64,000 nucleotides of DNA from Mailhella massiliensis (lineage in GTDB: Bacteria; Desulfobacterota; Desulfovibrionia; Desulfovibrionales; Desulfovibrionaceae): contig NZ_LT706952.1 of the NCBI RefSeq assembly GCF_900155525.1, positions 630,406 through 694,405 on the forward strand, read 5' to 3'. The translations under genes and the position numbers were made by a program. Below, in pieces: positions 61,897 through 64,000 of this stretch. The notes under the pieces are model-generated. The model was not told the origin of the DNA. It did not search any database and saw nothing but the letters and a program-made list of their open reading frames with translations. Numbering within the stretch: position 1 is the stretch's first letter; every line of letters begins with the position of its first letter.

Positions 61897-63852
61897 ATGA
61901 ACCAGCATGATCCTCAGGCCAAAACCGACGAAGTCGTGATTCCGCAGGAGGAACACGTCAGTCTGAAAAGAACGATATCAGGAAAAACTCTGATCTTCGT
62001 TTATCTCGTCACCGTATTAATGGCCATCTATCATATTTATATACTTGCCTTTTCCCCGACCGATCCATGGATATTCAGCATCACGCATCTGAACTTCGTC
62101 ATGGTGATCGGTTTCATTTACTATGCGGCCCATAAGCATTTTCTTCATTCCGTAAGCATCCTCGATATTCTTCTCATTCTCGCGAGCCTGTCGACATATG
62201 TCTATGTCATGTACCACTTCACGGAACTCATAGACAGAGCCGGCGTTCTTCCCGAAGGCTACGACATGCTGTTCGGCTGCCTCGCCATCATAACGGTGCT
62301 CGAGCTGAGCCGCCGCACGGCAGGCTGGGTGCTCACGCTGCTCGTCGTCGTATTTCTGATCTACTGCGTCGTAGGACCGTGGCTCCCCGGGCTTCTGTGG
62401 CATAAGGGGTATTCGCTGGAACGTATCGTAAGCTATATGTTCAGCCCGCAGGGCATTTACAACATTCCCCTCGGTACCACGGCCCGATTCGTCTATATTT
62501 TCGTCCTGTTCGGGGCCTTTCTCGAGCTTTCCGGCGCAGCTCCCTTCTTTATGGACTTCGCCTACGCCGCCGCAGGCCGTTCCCGCGGAGGTCCCGCCAA
62601 AGTGGCCATCATTTCCAGCGGCCTTCTCGGCATGGTCAACGGCACGAGTACGGGCAACGTGGTCACCACCGGTACGCTGACCATCCCTCTGATGAAAAGA
62701 ACGGGCTATAGTCCCTCATTCGCAGGCGCGGTGGAAGCCTGCGCCTCCACAGGCGGACAGATCATGCCCCCCGTCATGGGCGCGGCTGTGTTCCTTATGG
62801 CACAGATGATCAACATGCCCTACACGGAAATCATGGTGGCCGCCACTCTGCCCGCGCTGCTCTACTATGTGGCACTCTACATGTCCGTGGATCTTGAAGC
62901 CGGCCGTATCCGTCTGATGGGTGTTTCCCGCGACAAACTGCCCCCGTGGAAGAACATACGACGCAAGGCCTATCTTTCCCTGCCCGTCTTCGTTCTTCTG
63001 TACTGTCTTCTCATCATGCAGGCTTCCGTCGTCTTCTCCGGCCTGGTGGCCCTTGTCTCCGCCATCGGCATCGGCATTGTGGAACGACGTCTCTCCTCCG
63101 GCAGCATGTTCACTATGAAGGAATGGTGTGAAACCATCAAAGACGGCGGTATGAACGTCATACAGATAACGGCGACGTGTGCGGCCGCAGGCATGATCAT
63201 GGGGGCGCTCACCCTCACCGGTCTCGGCCTGAAGATAGCATCCATCGTGGTCAGTCTGTCGGGCGGCAACCTCTTCGTATGCCTCGTGCTGACCATGCTG
63301 CTGACCATTCTGCTCGGCATGGGCCTGCCCACCATCGCCGCCTATGCCATCCCCGCCTCCGTGGTGGTTCCCGCCCTGGTCGACATGGGAGTTCCCGAAC
63401 TTGCAGCGCACATGTTCGTTCTGTACTACGCCTCCCTTTCCGCCATCACGCCGCCCGTAGCTCTTGCCTCCTTCGCGGCAGCGGCCATCGCCCACTCCAA
63501 TCCGCTCAAGGTTTCCTGCGTCAGCGTCAGACTGGGCATAGCCGGCTTCATCATTCCCTATATGTTCGTGTACGGACCGCAGCTTCTGCTGGTTGGCGAT
63601 CCGCTCTCCATTGCTCAGGCCTGCATTACCGCCATCGTCGGCGTGATCGCCCTCTCCATCGCCATCATCGGCTACCTGAAAACCTCTGTGAGTCATGCGG
63701 AACGCGCGCTGTATGTGGCATGCGCCATGCTGCTCATCAAGCCGGGCTTCATCACCGACATCGCGGGCTGCGGACTGCTCGTCGCCCTGATTCTGTGGAA
63801 CGTCAGAAAAAGCAGGCAGGCCCGGACCGACGGCGAAAAGGTTCAGGCATGA
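61897..63852 (+). CDS. TRAP transporter fused permease (DctQ-DctM type)
   Basis: A 651-aa membrane protein starting at the ATG at 61897 (GGAG six bases upstream); the longer frame upstream is out of context. About four N-terminal helices correspond to the small DctQ-like part. The large DctM-like part follows, with the hallmark stretches GMVNGTSTGNVVTTGTLTIP, GGQIMPPVMGAAVFLMAQMI, GMGLPTIAAYAIPASVVVPA and the late ITPPVALASFAAAAIA. Fused permeases of this kind accompany TAXI binding proteins. It drives uptake with a Na+ or H+ gradient. It is 76 bases after the TAXI gene; a long hairpin follows the stop. Confidence 0.93.
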   Translation: MNQHDPQAKTDEVVIPQEEHVSLKRTISGKTLIFVYLVTVLMAIYHIYILAFSPTDPWIFSITHLNFVMVIGFIYYAAHKHFLHSVSILDILLILASLSTYVYVMYHFTELIDRAGVLPEGYDMLFGCLAIITVLELSRRTAGWVLTLLVVVFLIYCVVGPWLPGLLWHKGYSLERIVSYMFSPQGIYNIPLGTTARFVYIFVLFGAFLELSGAAPFFMDFAYAAAGRSRGGPAKVAIISSGLLGMVNGTSTGNVVTTGTLTIPLMKRTGYSPSFAGAVEACASTGGQIMPPVMGAAVFLMAQMINMPYTEIMVAATLPALLYYVALYMSVDLEAGRIRLMGVSRDKLPPWKNIRRKAYLSLPVFVLLYCLLIMQASVVFSGLVALVSAIGIGIVERRLSSGSMFTMKEWCETIKDGGMNVIQITATCAAAGMIMGALTLTGLGLKIASIVVSLSGGNLFVCLVLTMLLTILLGMGLPTIAAYAIPASVVVPALVDMGVPELAAHMFVLYYASLSAITPPVALASFAAAAIAHSNPLKVSCVSVRLGIAGFIIPYMFVYGPQLLLVGDPLSIAQACITAIVGVIALSIAIIGYLKTSVSHAERALYVACAMLLIKPGFITDIAGCGLLVALILWNVRKSRQARTDGEKVQA

Positions 63853-63944
63853 CGGATATCAGCTTCTCCGAGGGAGCAGCCGGAGCAAAAGCCAACACTC
63901 TTCCTCTGCCTTGTCACCGTGCATGACGGTGTCCCTCATTCCCG

Positions 63945-63978
63945 CAAGGGCCGCTGCGAACATTCGCAGCGGCCCTTG
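63945..63978. terminator. Long perfect hairpin after the TRAP permease gene
   Basis: A 15-bp stem (63945-63959 with 63964-63978) and a 4-base loop, GC-rich, but followed by GTCAGAAGG rather than a U-tract. It could be a rho-assisted terminator, an mRNA-stabilising hairpin or an attenuator for the next gene. Confidence 0.55.
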
Positions 63979-63993
63979 TCAGAAGGAACTTTC

Positions 63994-64000
63994 ATGATGG
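63994..64000 (+). CDS. Start of a further gene, cut by the window edge
   Basis: AAGGAACTTTC followed by ATGATGG looks like a ribosome binding site and start codon (63994 or 63997). Only the first two codons are inside the window, so nothing can be said about the product. It would be the next gene after the TRAP transporter. Confidence 0.35.

Noticed and set aside
63849-63926. A 25-codon frame overlapping the TRAP permease stop
   Set aside because: No ribosome site of its own, no similarity, too short to support.

Overview
The window looks like a chromosomal segment of a high-GC, anaerobic, sulfite-respiring deltaproteobacterium of the Desulfovibrionaceae, probably a Bilophila/Mailhella-like gut or animal-associated lineage. 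This is inferred from several organosulfonate-cleaving systems that release sulfite, glycyl radical enzymes (GREs) with their activases, a hydrogenase maturation gene (hypE), abundant sigma-54 regulation and TRAP/ABC uptake systems. No rRNA, tRNA, CRISPR array or insertion sequence was seen.

Layout. (1) 1-11.4 kb: a sigma-54 activator (cut by the window edge) and a ten-gene minus-strand operon: hpsN, an SDR, a Zn-alcohol dehydrogenase, a five-gene sulfonate-type ABC importer (one binding protein, two permeases, two ATPases) and suyAB. Together these would import dihydroxypropanesulfonate (DHPS) and/or sulfolactate and convert it to pyruvate plus sulfite. A textbook sigma-54 promoter and paired dyads lie upstream. 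(2) 12.1-21.2 kb: housekeeping genes (M23 peptidase, pgsA, ftsB-like, TPR protein, lipoprotein, fbp, tsaD, trxA, trxB, bamD). (3) 21.8-36.3 kb: a periplasm-centred accessory cluster: a PheC/amino-acid-type binding protein, a hybrid binding-protein sensor kinase, two arylsulfate sulfotransferase (ASST) family proteins, three small exported helix-hairpin-helix proteins, an NtrC-type response regulator, a 965-aa exported protein of unknown function, a YeiH-like putative anion/sulfate exporter and two tiny membrane proteins. Three sigma-54 promoters, each with a similar upstream TGTGCG-N6-YGCACR-type dyad, tie it into one regulon. (4) 36.3-40.7 kb: miaB, tatD-family, glycosyltransferase 9 and hypE. 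(5) 41.0-49.1 kb: a LysR gene divergent from an operon with a histidine-ammonia-lyase homologue that lacks the cofactor-forming Ala-Ser-Gly triad, two transporters, an ornithine-cyclodeaminase-like protein and a leaderless PhnD-like binding protein. (6) 49.2-63.9 kb: a minus-strand GRE operon (amidohydrolase-like protein, sulfite-lyase-type GRE, activase, a second GRE homologue with Tyr at the thiyl-cysteine position, sigma-54 activator, second activase, iron alcohol dehydrogenase), divergent from a TAXI-type TRAP transporter.

Most noteworthy: the GRE homologue at 53501-55897 (Cys replaced by Tyr, glycyl motif degenerate, paired with its own activase), the MIO-less ammonia-lyase homologue at 43186-44712 (possibly an ergothionase-like trimethylamine lyase), and the ASST/HhH/965-aa/YeiH cluster at 25-36 kb as a candidate undescribed periplasmic sulfur system.
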